Shown here one piece after another: positions 9,460 through 17,975 of a DNA stretch of 64,000 nucleotides; position 1 is the stretch's first letter, and every line of letters starts with the position of its first letter. The position numbers and the translations under genes are program-made. The notes beneath the pieces are model-generated. The model was not told the origin of the DNA, made no database searches, and saw nothing but the letters and a program-made list of their open reading frames with translations. Origin of the DNA: JALYUM01 sp036688685 (GTDB lineage: Bacteria; Pseudomonadota; Gammaproteobacteria; Burkholderiales; Burkholderiaceae_D); NCBI RefSeq assembly GCF_036688685.1, contig NZ_JAQQPS010000004.1, positions 124,001-188,000 of the forward strand, given 5' to 3'.

Positions 9460-10728
9460 ATGCCAGCGCCAACGATCGTCGTCTTTTGCCACCTGCGGTG
9501 GGACTTCGTGTTTCAACGACCGCAGCACCTGCTGACCAGGCTGGCGCGGCATTTCAATATCATCGTGGTCGAAGAGCCGGTGCGCCATGAAGGCGGCGAC
9601 TATCTGAAGCGGACCATGGTGGCGGACAACATCACCATCTGCCAGCCGCACACCGCCTGTCCTGAATGGGGTTTCCACGACGACCAGATTTCGCACCTGC
9701 GCCCGCTGCTGGCTGACCTGGTGCCGGACGGCGTACGCCCGATCGTCTGGTTTTATACGCCGATGGCGCTGCCGCTGCTGCAGGGCCTGGACCCGTCGCT
9801 GATCGTCTACGACTGCATGGATGAATTGTCGGCCTTTAAAAATCCGCCCAAGCAATTACTCCAGCGCGAATCGGCATTGCTGGCCATGGCGGACGTGGTG
9901 TTCACCGGCGGCCCCAGCCTGTACGAAGCGAAGCGTACGCGCCACCACAATGCGTTCTGCTTTCCGAGCAGCGTCGACGCGGCGCACTTTGGCCAGGCGC
10001 TGGACCGCTCGATCAGCGCCGTGCAGCAAGCCAGCTTCAAGGGCCCGCGCCTTGGTTTCTATGGTGTCATCGATGAGCGCTTCGACATCGACATGCTGCG
10101 CGCGATGGCCGACGCCCGACCAGAATGGCAGCTGGTCATGGTTGGCCCGGTCGTCAAGATCGACCCCGCCCATTTGCCGCGCAACGAAAACATCCACTAC
10201 ATGGGCCAGGCCAGCTACGCCGAGTTGCCGCCTTACCTGGCTGGCTGGGATGTCTGCCTGATGCCGTTCGCCATGAACGAGTCGACCAAATTCATCAGCC
10301 CGACCAAGGTGCTGGAGTACATGGCGGCCGAACTGCCAATCGTCAGCACGCCGGTCAACGACGTCAAGGTGCCGTATGGCCACGTGGTGGCGATTGCCGA
10401 CACGGCCGAAGCCTTCATCGCCGCCTGCGATGCTGCGCTGGCGATGACGCCTGCGCAAACCGCGCGCATGGTGCAGATCGAGCGCGACATCGTCGCCAAT
10501 ACCTCGTGGGACGCCACCGCCAGCGCGATGCAGGAGATCCTCCTGAGCACGAAGCGCGCCGGCAGTGGCAAGCGCCTTGCCGCCAACGAAACGCCGATCA
10601 ACCTCGGCGCCGTGGTGAATGCCTTGCCGACGCATGTCGAGTTGCAGCCGGTGGCAGTGCCCGCGGGTGGCGTGTCGGCGGCGCAGTTGCAGTCGGCCGA
10701 TAAAGTGAAGGTGCCGGCCAAGGCTTGA
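9460..10728 (+). CDS. family-4-like glycosyltransferase (surface glycan)
   Basis: 422 aa. The N-terminus (CHLRWDFVFQRPQHLL) is characteristic of glycosyltransferases found next to UDP-galactopyranose mutase and in polysaccharide loci. The C-terminal half has the GT-B features of a donor-binding domain: LGFYGVID near 208, then KVLEYMAAELPIV, with the conserved Glu that contacts the nucleotide sugar. The ATG at 9460 has AAAGGA seven bases upstream; the ATG at 9433 lacks one. Cytoplasmic or peripheral membrane. It diverges from the GH1-RmlD fusion, which suggests a shared glycan pathway. Donor and acceptor are unknown. Confidence 0.85.
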   Translation: MPAPTIVVFCHLRWDFVFQRPQHLLTRLARHFNIIVVEEPVRHEGGDYLKRTMVADNITICQPHTACPEWGFHDDQISHLRPLLADLVPDGVRPIVWFYTPMALPLLQGLDPSLIVYDCMDELSAFKNPPKQLLQRESALLAMADVVFTGGPSLYEAKRTRHHNAFCFPSSVDAAHFGQALDRSISAVQQASFKGPRLGFYGVIDERFDIDMLRAMADARPEWQLVMVGPVVKIDPAHLPRNENIHYMGQASYAELPPYLAGWDVCLMPFAMNESTKFISPTKVLEYMAAELPIVSTPVNDVKVPYGHVVAIADTAEAFIAACDAALAMTPAQTARMVQIERDIVANTSWDATASAMQEILLSTKRAGSGKRLAANETPINLGAVVNALPTHVELQPVAVPAGGVSAAQLQSADKVKVPAKA

Positions 10729-10748
10729 TGGCGGAATTTGGTATCATC

Positions 10749-10770
10749 GGCATCCGTTTGACTGGATGCC
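10749..10770 (+). promoter_or_regulatory. hairpin just upstream of the DUF455 start
   Basis: Perfect 7-bp inverted repeat GGCATCC / GGATGCC around an 8-nt loop, ending 3 bp before the ATG at 10774. The only Shine-Dalgarno-like bases (GGA) lie inside the 3' arm, so the hairpin could limit translation. No U tract follows, so it is a poor terminator for the glycosyltransferase gene. Confidence 0.4.
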
Positions 10771-10773
10771 CTG

Positions 10774-11562
10774 ATGACTTCAACCCGCGAATTGCGCGCG
10801 CTTGCCCTTGACTGCCTGCTAGAAACTGACCCTGTCGTCAAGATGGCGGCGATTGCCGCCATGCGCGCGTGCGGCGCTGCCGATCCGCTGGCGCTGCTGA
10901 CCGAGCAGGGTGCCATTCCCGGCCGTCCCGAGCGACCAGAACTGGTGCCCCCGCGCCTGGTCGGGCGCCGTTCGATGGTGACGGTGGAGGGCCGCGCGAT
11001 GCTGGTCCACGCGCTGGCGCACATCGAATTCAATGCGGTGAACCTGGCGCTGGACGCGATCTGGCGCTTTCCCGGGCTGCCGCCCGATTACTACGCCGAC
11101 TGGCTTGGCGTGGCCTTCGAAGAATCGACCCACTACACCATGCTGGCTGCGCACCTGCGCGTGCTGGGCTACGCGTATGGCGATTTCCCGGCCCACGACA
11201 GTTTATGGGAAATGGTCGCGAAAACCACCGGCGACGTGCTGGCCCGCATGGCGCTGGTGCCGCGCACCCTGGAGGCGCGCGGCCTCGATGCGATTCCACC
11301 GCTGCGCGCAAAGTTGGCGCAAGCCGGCGACATGGACGCTGCGCACATCCTCGACATCATCCTGCGCGACGAAGTCGGGCACGTCGAAATCGGCAATCGC
11401 TGGTACAACTATCTGTGCGAACAGCGCGCTCTGGAGCCGTACGAGACCTACGCCCTGCTGGCGCTGGAATACGCAGCGCCCGTGCTGCGCGGGCCATTCA
11501 ACCTGGAGGCGCGCCGGCGCGCCGGCTTCACCGAGGCGGAACTGGCGGCGTTGCCGGGCTAG
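10774..11562 (+). CDS. DUF455 ferritin-like domain protein
   Basis: 262 aa, cytoplasmic. The diiron-type carboxylate/histidine pattern of ferritin-like four-helix bundles is visible: Glu85 (AHIEFN), Glu116-Glu117 with His120 (EESTHY), and Glu200 with His203 (RDEVGHVE). DUF455 proteins resemble the tRNA hydroxylase MiaE and rubrerythrin-type oxidoreductases, but their reaction is not established. It follows the glycosyltransferase by 45 bp on the same strand, with a hairpin covering its ribosome-site region. Its 3' end overlaps the convergent M23 peptidase gene by 35 bp. Confidence 0.88.
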   Translation: MTSTRELRALALDCLLETDPVVKMAAIAAMRACGAADPLALLTEQGAIPGRPERPELVPPRLVGRRSMVTVEGRAMLVHALAHIEFNAVNLALDAIWRFPGLPPDYYADWLGVAFEESTHYTMLAAHLRVLGYAYGDFPAHDSLWEMVAKTTGDVLARMALVPRTLEARGLDAIPPLRAKLAQAGDMDAAHILDIILRDEVGHVEIGNRWYNYLCEQRALEPYETYALLALEYAAPVLRGPFNLEARRRAGFTEAELAALPG

Positions 11563-12076
11563 CGGCGCGCAGCAGCGGATACGGATTGATCGCGCCACCC
11601 ACGTCATACACGCCGTAGTGCAGGTGCGGCGGGGTGCCTTTGGCGTTGCCGGTGTCACCCACGTAACCGAGTACCCGGCCTGCGGCGATGCGCATGCCCG
11701 CTTCCACGTCCGCGTGGCGTTCGAGGTGGGCGTAGTAGTGACGTTGCCCGCCCGGACCCATCACCCACACCACCAGGCCGCCCAGGCCGCTGCTGCCGAC
11801 CTGCGTGACGATGCCTTCGGTGCTGGCGCGCACGGGGGTGTCGCGTTTGGCGAAGATGTCGATGCCTTCATGCTTGCGGCCCGCGCTGCGCGCGCCACCC
11901 CAGGTGTCGGCCAGGGCGCGCGCACGCACACCTTCAACCGGCACCGGCAGCGCCGCCGGCTTGTCCATGGCGACCAGGCGCGCCGCGTACAGCGCCCGTT
12001 CGATGGTCGGCTGCAGGAAGTACCAGGCCGCACAGAGGAGGACGGCGACCACAAGGGAGCGGAGCAGGATGCGCAT
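11528..12076 (-). CDS. M23-family metallopeptidase (LytM domain), membrane-anchored
   Basis: 182 aa from the ATG at 12076. An N-terminal uncleaved signal or anchor (residues 4-20) is followed by a LytM/lysostaphin domain with the zinc ligands in place: His69 and Asp73 in HEGID, and the HLH motif at 151-153. Members cut peptidoglycan cross-links in the periplasm. The frame stays open upstream to 12157 but that part does not look like protein. The gene lies inside the 3' part of the frame of the Sel1 gene, in a different frame, and overlaps DUF455 convergently by 35 bp. Confidence 0.88.
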   Translation of the reverse strand: MRILLRSLVVAVLLCAAWYFLQPTIERALYAARLVAMDKPAALPVPVEGVRARALADTWGGARSAGRKHEGIDIFAKRDTPVRASTEGIVTQVGSSGLGGLVVWVMGPGGQRHYYAHLERHADVEAGMRIAAGRVLGYVGDTGNAKGTPPHLHYGVYDVGGAINPYPLLRAASPATPPVPPR

Positions 12077-12837
12077 GTCGGTAAGTGATGGCCAGTTGAA
12101 TCGATCAGATGGGGGCGAAACGTCAAAATCCCAGACGCCGACAGCGCCGGTGCGCAATTCAAGGCGCGCGCTGCGTATTGCACAGCGAGCGAGCTGGCTT
12201 GCCTTTGTTGGGTGGCATCGAGAAGGTTCAGGAGCTGCAAGCGATTTTTGATCGCCTGCGGATCGCCGGCCTGTGCCGGCATATCGATCCAGGCATACGC
12301 TTGAACGTAGTCGAGCGGCACACCGTGCCCTTGCGCAAACAGCAAGCCGTATTCGTTCTGGGCTGACAGCAAGCCGGCTTCGGCTGCCTTGCGGTACCAG
12401 AGCGCAGCCTGCGCAACATCGGCGCCAACACCGTCTCCCTTTCGCAAGGACTGGGCCAGGTTGAACTGCGCTTGCGGGTCGCCCGCTTCTGCCGCCTTGA
12501 CCATGTAATGCAGCGCTATCGTTGCATCTTTGGGTACGCCGTCGCCATGCGCATGCATTAGTGCCAGGTTGGCCAGCGCGGGCACATGGTTCGCCTCTGC
12601 CGCTTCGGTGAACAGTGCGGCTGCGCGCGCCCGGTCACGCTCGACGCCGTGGCCTTCGTAGTACAGGCTGGCGAGCATGTGCTTTGCCTCGGCGCTGCCT
12701 TGCCCGGCTGCGGCCGTAAACGCAGCCAGGGCTGCGCTGTAGTTCCCGTCGTTGTAGTACGCGATGCCTTCCTTGGTGGATGCGCATGCCGGAGACGACA
12801 ACGCGATGGCAAGCAGGAGCGTGAAAGTTCGACGCAT
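11761..12837 (-). CDS. secreted Sel1-repeat protein, 3' end reading into the M23 gene
   Basis: The open frame gives 358 aa. Residues 1-20 are a signal peptide. Residues 22-200 are TPR-like Sel1 repeats (segments such as AEAKHMLASLYYEGHGV and PQAQFNLAQSLRKGDGV), typical of periplasmic scaffold or adaptor proteins. After about residue 225 the sequence turns Ser/Arg/Ala/Pro-rich with no protein character, and its last 316 bp run out of frame over the M23 gene. A stop (TGA at 12123-12125) lies in the third frame, exactly where a normal Sel1 protein would end. So the native gene is probably about 235 codons, with either a frameshift or a genuine out-of-frame tail. It lies 8 bp after the MscS gene. 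Confidence 0.8.
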   Translation of the reverse strand: MRRTFTLLLAIALSSPACASTKEGIAYYNDGNYSAALAAFTAAAGQGSAEAKHMLASLYYEGHGVERDRARAAALFTEAAEANHVPALANLALMHAHGDGVPKDATIALHYMVKAAEAGDPQAQFNLAQSLRKGDGVGADVAQAALWYRKAAEAGLLSAQNEYGLLFAQGHGVPLDYVQAYAWIDMPAQAGDPQAIKNRLQLLNLLDATQQRQASSLAVQYAARALNCAPALSASGILTFRPHLIDSTGHHLPTCASCSAPLWSPSSSVRPGTSCSRPSNGRCTRRAWSPWTSRRRCRCRLKVCVRAPWPTPGVARAARAASMKASTSSPNATPPCAPAPKASSRRSAAAAWAAWWCG

Positions 12838-12845
12838 GGCGGCCC

Positions 12846-14432
12846 TTATCGCTCGGTGAGCTTGACGACGGTCGGCGCGGGGAACGCCAGGCCGATGCCG
12901 GCGCCTTCGAGCGCTGCAAAAATGCCGTGCAACAGTTCGGCACGCACGTCGTTGCTGGCGTCGCCATCCTGCAGCGCGATATACGCATTCGTCTCGATAT
13001 TGAAGCCGCGTTCGGTAATATTCGCGAAACGTGCGCGCGCGCCGGCGGCGACATGCTGGTGACCCGTCAGCACGCCTTCGATCAAGCCGACCGCCTCCTG
13101 CAATTGTGCCGCCGTGACCGCGGGGCTGACCGGAATGACAGGATTGAACTGGAAGCGGTCGCGGTCTGTCAAATTTTCGATTTGCCGGGCCGAGAAGTCG
13201 CCGTTGGGAATGGTCACGATGGTGCGCTCGCCGGTGCGGATGCGGGTTGAGCGGATGCCGATGTCTTCCACCGTGCCGGTCACCGTGCCGACCTTGATCG
13301 CGTCACCAATCTGCGCTGGCCGGTCGGCGATGACCGTCACGCTGCCGACCAGGTTTTCCACGGTTTTCTGTGCACCGAGTGCCAGCGCGATGCCGCCCAC
13401 GCCCAGCGCCGCAATCCCGGTGGTGACGTTGATGCCGAAGGTATCGAGAATGCCGACGGCGGAAAACGCCAGCAGCAGGACTTTGACGGTGCGCCGCAGC
13501 AGGGTCACCACCGAGATGACCTGGCGCCGCTGGCGCCGTTCCATGCGCGAGATGGCAAGATCGGAGATGGCGTCGACCAGGCGCAGGCCGAACCAGACAA
13601 AGGCGACGGCAGTGACCACGCCAGAGTAGCGCAGGAAGGTTTGCCGGGCGACGATGCCGACCGGCAGCTCCTCGACCCAGGCATAAAACACGCCGATCGC
13701 AAACAGCAGGCTGAACGGTGGCAGCGATGCCTGCAGGAACAGGTACAGGCCATTTGTTTCGGGATCGCGCACCAGCTTGCGCAGCGCCAGCAGCACGATG
13801 CTGGCCAGGAACCACAGGCCGGCAAAGCTGGCCGCCGCAAGACCGACCAGCAACAGCCAGTCCTGCACCGGAGCGCCCGCGAGCATGAAGCCCATGCCGG
13901 TGCCGCTGCCGGCCTTGGCCACGGTATCGGCATTGGCCAGCGCCAGCTGGCTGGCGGTCTCTCTGGCGATTTTCCAGATCGCCTGGTCACCGCTACCCGA
14001 GCGGGCCAGCAGCACCGGCACTTCCTTGCCCTGGATGGTGATCGAGCCGACGTCTTCGCGGTCGACATCGAGGTCGTCGTTGGTACGCCCCACGGGGTCG
14101 TTCGACAGGGCGACGAAGGGCTCCAGCGAGCCGCCGCGGTCGAGCAGCACCTGCAGGCGCCGCGCCAGTTCGGTGCCGGAGGTGCGCTGGCGGCCGCCGC
14201 GTTCGGCTGGCACGTCGATATAGTTGCCGGCCTGTTCGTAGTCGTGCCTGGCCAAGGCTTCGATCAGCGCGGTGATGGTCGAGCGCGGCGTCTGGCGGTC
14301 GAAGCGGTCGGCGACGGCCGCCGTGGCGGCAGGGACAGCCGCCGTGGCCTGGGCCGCCGCAGTCATGGCGAACGGGAGCGGCAAGGTGAGGGCGATCAAC
14401 AACGCGCCCAGGTAATGTTTCATATGCTTCAT
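12846..14432 (-). CDS. MscS-family mechanosensitive ion channel with periplasmic N-domain
   Basis: 528 aa. A signal peptide (to about residue 27) precedes a soluble domain (30-175), then several membrane helices (about 178-345) and the MscS core. The pore helix is Gly/Ala-rich (GIAALGVGGIALALGAQKT), followed by the VENLVGSVTVIADRP beta-domain entry and the C-terminal alpha/beta cage. These channels open under membrane tension to release solutes on osmotic downshock. Two ATGs (14432 and 14423) are possible; AAGGG precedes the first. The order MscS then Sel1 then M23 on one strand suggests an envelope-stress operon. Confidence 0.92.
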   Translation of the reverse strand: MKHMKHYLGALLIALTLPLPFAMTAAAQATAAVPAATAAVADRFDRQTPRSTITALIEALARHDYEQAGNYIDVPAERGGRQRTSGTELARRLQVLLDRGGSLEPFVALSNDPVGRTNDDLDVDREDVGSITIQGKEVPVLLARSGSGDQAIWKIARETASQLALANADTVAKAGSGTGMGFMLAGAPVQDWLLLVGLAAASFAGLWFLASIVLLALRKLVRDPETNGLYLFLQASLPPFSLLFAIGVFYAWVEELPVGIVARQTFLRYSGVVTAVAFVWFGLRLVDAISDLAISRMERRQRRQVISVVTLLRRTVKVLLLAFSAVGILDTFGINVTTGIAALGVGGIALALGAQKTVENLVGSVTVIADRPAQIGDAIKVGTVTGTVEDIGIRSTRIRTGERTIVTIPNGDFSARQIENLTDRDRFQFNPVIPVSPAVTAAQLQEAVGLIEGVLTGHQHVAAGARARFANITERGFNIETNAYIALQDGDASNDVRAELLHGIFAALEGAGIGLAFPAPTVVKLTER

Positions 14433-14439
14433 GCTGCCC

Positions 14440-15828
14440 TTATTGCCAATGCATCAAACAGGCCGGCACCAGCATCGCCAGCGACAGCACCACGTAAATC
14501 AGTTGCAGCGGAATCATCCATTTGGCCCATGTTGCCCAGGGAATCCGGGCCAGCGCCAGTACGCCGATGGTGATGCCGGAGGTCGGCAGCATCGGCGTGG
14601 AAAACTCGCTGAACTGGTAAGCCAGAATGGCAGTCTGGCGCGTCACGCCTACCAGGTCGGCCAGCGGCGCCATGATCGGCATGGTCAGCGCGGCCTGGCC
14701 GGTGCCGGAGTGGATGAAGAAATTGATCACGCTCTGGATGCCGTACATTTTCCAGGCGGCGAAGATCGGGCTGGACGACTGCACCAGTGGCAGCAGGCTG
14801 TGCAGCATGGTGTCGATGATGTGGGCGTCGCGCGCCAGAATCACCGTGCCGCGCGCCAGCGCAATGACCAGCGCGGTATTGACCAGGTCCTTGGCGCCGC
14901 TCGAGAAGGCGAACACGAAGCGGTCGGCGTCGAGCCGGCCCACCAGGCCGATCACGATGGCCATCGACAGAAACAGCGCCGCGATTTCCGCCACGCCCCA
15001 GCCGCCATGCACCACGCCGAACACCATGCCGATCAGCGAGCCGGCGAAAATCGACAGGATCGCGATGTGGGTGCGTGTCATGCCCGTGAAGGCGGTCTCG
15101 CCCGGCTTGTGCGCCGCGCGCAATTCCTGGTCAAGCGCGAAGGTCGGGCTGCGCGTCGGGTCGGCTTTTACGCGCGCGGCGTACCACATCAGGAACAGCA
15201 CGGTAGCCAGCGTCGCGATGGCCCAGCAAATGAGCCGGTAGCCAATGCCGGAAAACGGCTGTACCCCGGCGATCTTTTGCGCGATGCCGACATTGAACGG
15301 GTTCAGGAAGGCGGCGCCAAAGCCGACCTGCGAGCCGAGGAAGGGAATCGAGACGCCCGTGATCGAGTCGTAACCCAGCGCGAGCGCCAGCGGCACGAAG
15401 ATCAGCACGAAGGGAATTGCTTCCTCACTCATGCCAAAGGTGGCACCACCGAGGGAAAACAGCGTCACAAACAAGGGGATCAGCGCGGCCCGCACGAACG
15501 CGGAGCGGGTGTGGGCGCGCGCGATGGTCTTGATCATCGATTCGACCGCCTCGGTGGCGGCCAGCACGGCGAACGCGCCGCCGACAATCAAAATGAAGCC
15601 GATGATCTCGGCCGCTTCCACGAAGCCCTTGATTGGCGCCATCATCAGCGCCACCAGTCCCTGCGGGTTGCTGGCAATATAGTGGAAGGTGGCCGGATCG
15701 ACGACCGACTTGCCGCCCACTATTTGCATCTCGTACTTGCCGCCCGGGACCAGCCAGGTGGACACGGCAATCATGGCGAGGATGGCAAACAGCAAAACAA
15801 AGGTATTGGGGAGACGCAGTTTTCTCAT
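14440..15828 (-). CDS. YfcC/DcuC-superfamily transporter
   Basis: 462 aa, about 12 membrane helices. Sequence character matches the YfcC group (short-chain fatty acid, C4-dicarboxylate or basic amino-acid/peptide carriers): LPNTFVLLFAILA at the start, a GMSEEAIPFVLIFVP segment, and HSGTGQAALTMPIMAPL in the second half. The ATG at 15828 is preferred over one 39 bp upstream because the protein then starts MRKLRLPN, as in relatives. It ends 7 bp before the MscS start, so the two may be co-transcribed. It diverges from the cyanophycinase gene, which makes transport of Asp/Arg or their dipeptide worth testing. Substrate unknown. Confidence 0.82.
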   Translation of the reverse strand: MRKLRLPNTFVLLFAILAMIAVSTWLVPGGKYEMQIVGGKSVVDPATFHYIASNPQGLVALMMAPIKGFVEAAEIIGFILIVGGAFAVLAATEAVESMIKTIARAHTRSAFVRAALIPLFVTLFSLGGATFGMSEEAIPFVLIFVPLALALGYDSITGVSIPFLGSQVGFGAAFLNPFNVGIAQKIAGVQPFSGIGYRLICWAIATLATVLFLMWYAARVKADPTRSPTFALDQELRAAHKPGETAFTGMTRTHIAILSIFAGSLIGMVFGVVHGGWGVAEIAALFLSMAIVIGLVGRLDADRFVFAFSSGAKDLVNTALVIALARGTVILARDAHIIDTMLHSLLPLVQSSSPIFAAWKMYGIQSVINFFIHSGTGQAALTMPIMAPLADLVGVTRQTAILAYQFSEFSTPMLPTSGITIGVLALARIPWATWAKWMIPLQLIYVVLSLAMLVPACLMHWQ

Positions 15829-15950
15829 GGCGGGTTGATCCGTGGAATGAATGGCGATCTTACACAATTGATATGGCTGTGCGGCAAAATACGGGTGCGG
15901 GCGGGAAAAATAGTCCGTTTCGGGTAAGCTTCGGCCTGATTTTTCGACAT

Positions 15951-17168
15951 ATGGATAACAAGATGACCTACCTGTTTCGCCCCTTGCTGTGCCTCGTCCT
16001 CACGCTCGTCACTCTGGGCGCACGCGCCGAAGGGTCGCTCGTCATTGTCGGCGGCGCGCTGCGGGCCGACAACGCTGCCGTGTGGCAGCGCATCGTCGAC
16101 CTGGCTGGCGGCAAGGGTGCGCGCATCGCCGTCGTGCCGGCTGCAGCCGGGAATCCGACCGGCTCGGGCGGACGCGTGGTCCAGCACCTGAACCAGTACG
16201 GTGCGCAGGCCTTCCTGCTGCCGCTGGCGCCGCGCCTGCCGGGCGACGTGCACGTCGCCGCCAACGATCCCGCCAATGTCGCCGCGCTCCAGGCGTCGGG
16301 CGGCGTGTATTTCATTGGCGGCGACCAGGCCCGCATCACCGCTTCGCTGCGCAATGTCGATGGCGCCAACTCGAAAGTGCTGGACGCGATCTGGGCCTTG
16401 TACCACCGTGGCGGCGTGGTGGCCGGGGCCAGCGCCGGTGCGGCCATCATGAGCAGCACCATGTTCGACAATGCGGGCACCACCTTGTCCTTGCTGCAGA
16501 ACGGCGTGAGCGACGGCACTGAACTGGCACCCGGCCTCGGTTTCATTGGCAAGGACGTGTTCGTCGACCAGCACCTGATCATCCGCGGCCGCTTCGCGCG
16601 CATGCTGCCGGCGATGCTGAAAAAATCGTACAAGCGCGGCCTGGGCATCGACGAGAACACCGCCGTGGTGGTGGGGCCTGGTCGCGACGCCGAAGTGATC
16701 GGCTACAAGGGCGCAATCTGGTTCGATCTGACCAACGCCACGGTCGACCCGAACCTGCAAGCCTTCAATATTGCCAACGCCAGCATCAGCTACCTCGACC
16801 ACGGCGACCGCATCAATCTCGACACCGGCGCCATGACGCCCTCGGCCGACAAGGTCGGGGGCAAGGTCGATCCGGCCAAGCCCGGCAACCGCTCGCCACT
16901 GTTTTCGGCCGATATCCTCGGCAACACCACGCTGGTCGACCTGATGAGCAAACTGGTCGACAGTTCCCAGCCGCAGGCGACCGGCCTGGCGTTTGGCGGG
17001 CCCGATGCGAATCCGGCCTTGCCCGGGTTTTCGTTCCAGTTGCGCCGGACGGACGCTACCGTTGGTTACGAATCGGCGACCTCGGAAGCGTACTCGGTGT
17101 ATCGCATGCGCCTTGACGTAAAACCGGTGAAAGTGCGCTGGCCCGCGATCGGCGAATACCGCAAGTAA
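15951..17168 (+). CDS. secreted cyanophycinase (peptidase family S51)
   Basis: 405 aa from the ATG at 15951 (an ATG at 15963 is also possible). A signal peptide ends at GARA-EG (about residue 26). The S51 fold is clear: SLVIVGGAL at the start, FIGGDQ at 121-126 and the nucleophile Ser161 in GASAG. Cyanophycinases cut cyanophycin, the Asp-Arg storage polymer, to beta-Asp-Arg dipeptides. An exported form suggests feeding on extracellular cyanophycin, as in known secreted CphE enzymes, rather than mobilising an internal store. No cyanophycin synthetase lies in the window. The C-terminal 130 residues extend beyond the core enzyme. Confidence 0.88.
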   Translation: MDNKMTYLFRPLLCLVLTLVTLGARAEGSLVIVGGALRADNAAVWQRIVDLAGGKGARIAVVPAAAGNPTGSGGRVVQHLNQYGAQAFLLPLAPRLPGDVHVAANDPANVAALQASGGVYFIGGDQARITASLRNVDGANSKVLDAIWALYHRGGVVAGASAGAAIMSSTMFDNAGTTLSLLQNGVSDGTELAPGLGFIGKDVFVDQHLIIRGRFARMLPAMLKKSYKRGLGIDENTAVVVGPGRDAEVIGYKGAIWFDLTNATVDPNLQAFNIANASISYLDHGDRINLDTGAMTPSADKVGGKVDPAKPGNRSPLFSADILGNTTLVDLMSKLVDSSQPQATGLAFGGPDANPALPGFSFQLRRTDATVGYESATSEAYSVYRMRLDVKPVKVRWPAIGEYRK

Positions 17169-17190
17169 TTGCGTGCCACTGATGAACGGC

Positions 17191-17212
17191 AGGCATAAGA
17201 GCATGCCTTTCA
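17191..17212 (+). terminator. possible weak terminator after cyanophycinase
   Basis: Inverted repeat AGGCAT-AAGAGC-ATGCCT followed by TTTC, 23 bp after the cyanophycinase stop. The stem is short and the T run brief, so termination is uncertain. Confidence 0.35.
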
Positions 17213-17300
17213 ACCGTGTTAATCGTCTTGCCAGAATCCTTTAAGATGCGTGCTGATTACATTGACACCGTCAGCCCATTGACCGACAAGGACTAAGCAC

Positions 17301-17975
17301 ATGAACGACACGAACCCACTGCGCCAGCTTGGCGACATCAAATTGACCAGGAGAGACGTGCTCATTGCCGGCGCCGTCTCGACTGCGGCCGCCTCGGTGC
17401 CGGGCCTGGCCACCGCCCAGACCGCCGCTTTGCCAACGCCGGCCGCTGCCGCGCAGCCACCCGTCATGGCAAAATTTTCGCTCAAAGTCAATGGCAAGAC
17501 CCAGCAAATGGACGTCGACACGCGCACCACCTTGCTCGATGTGCTGCGCGAAAACCTGCACATGACTGGCACCAAGAAGGGTTGCGACCATGGTCAGTGC
17601 GGCGCCTGCACCGTCATCGTCGACGGCCGCCGCATCAATTCCTGCCTGTCGCTGGCCGTGATGCACGACGGCGCGTCGGTCACCACCATCGAAGGCCTCG
17701 GCACGCCCGATAAACTGCATCCGATGCAGGCAGCCTTCGTGAAACACGACGGTTTCCAGTGCGGATACTGCACGCCTGGCCAGATCTGTTCGGCCGTGGC
17801 CGCGCTCGACGAAATCAAGCAGGGCATCCCGAGCCACGTTACCGGCAGCCTGCTGGAGAAACCGCTGTTGTCGGTCGCCGAACTGCGCGAACGCATGAGC
17901 GGCAACATTTGCCGCTGCGGCGCTTACTCGAACATCATCGACGCCATTTCGGAAGTCGCCGGGAGCCGCGCATGA
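17301..17975 (+). CDS. paoA: aldehyde oxidoreductase 2Fe-2S subunit (PaoA/YagT type), Tat-exported
   Basis: 224 aa. The twin-arginine motif LTRRDVLIAG (Arg17-Arg18) and hydrophobic stretch mark Tat export of the assembled complex. A plant-type ferredoxin domain follows with CDHGQCGAC and a fourth Cys (INSC), then the all-helical second 2Fe-2S domain with CGYCTPGQ and CRCGAY. It passes electrons between the molybdenum centre and FAD in a xanthine-oxidase-family enzyme that oxidises aldehydes to acids in the periplasm. AAGGA precedes the ATG. First gene of a tightly coupled operon; ATGA overlap with the FAD subunit gene. Confidence 0.93.
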   Translation: MNDTNPLRQLGDIKLTRRDVLIAGAVSTAAASVPGLATAQTAALPTPAAAAQPPVMAKFSLKVNGKTQQMDVDTRTTLLDVLRENLHMTGTKKGCDHGQCGACTVIVDGRRINSCLSLAVMHDGASVTTIEGLGTPDKLHPMQAAFVKHDGFQCGYCTPGQICSAVAALDEIKQGIPSHVTGSLLEKPLLSVAELRERMSGNICRCGAYSNIIDAISEVAGSRA

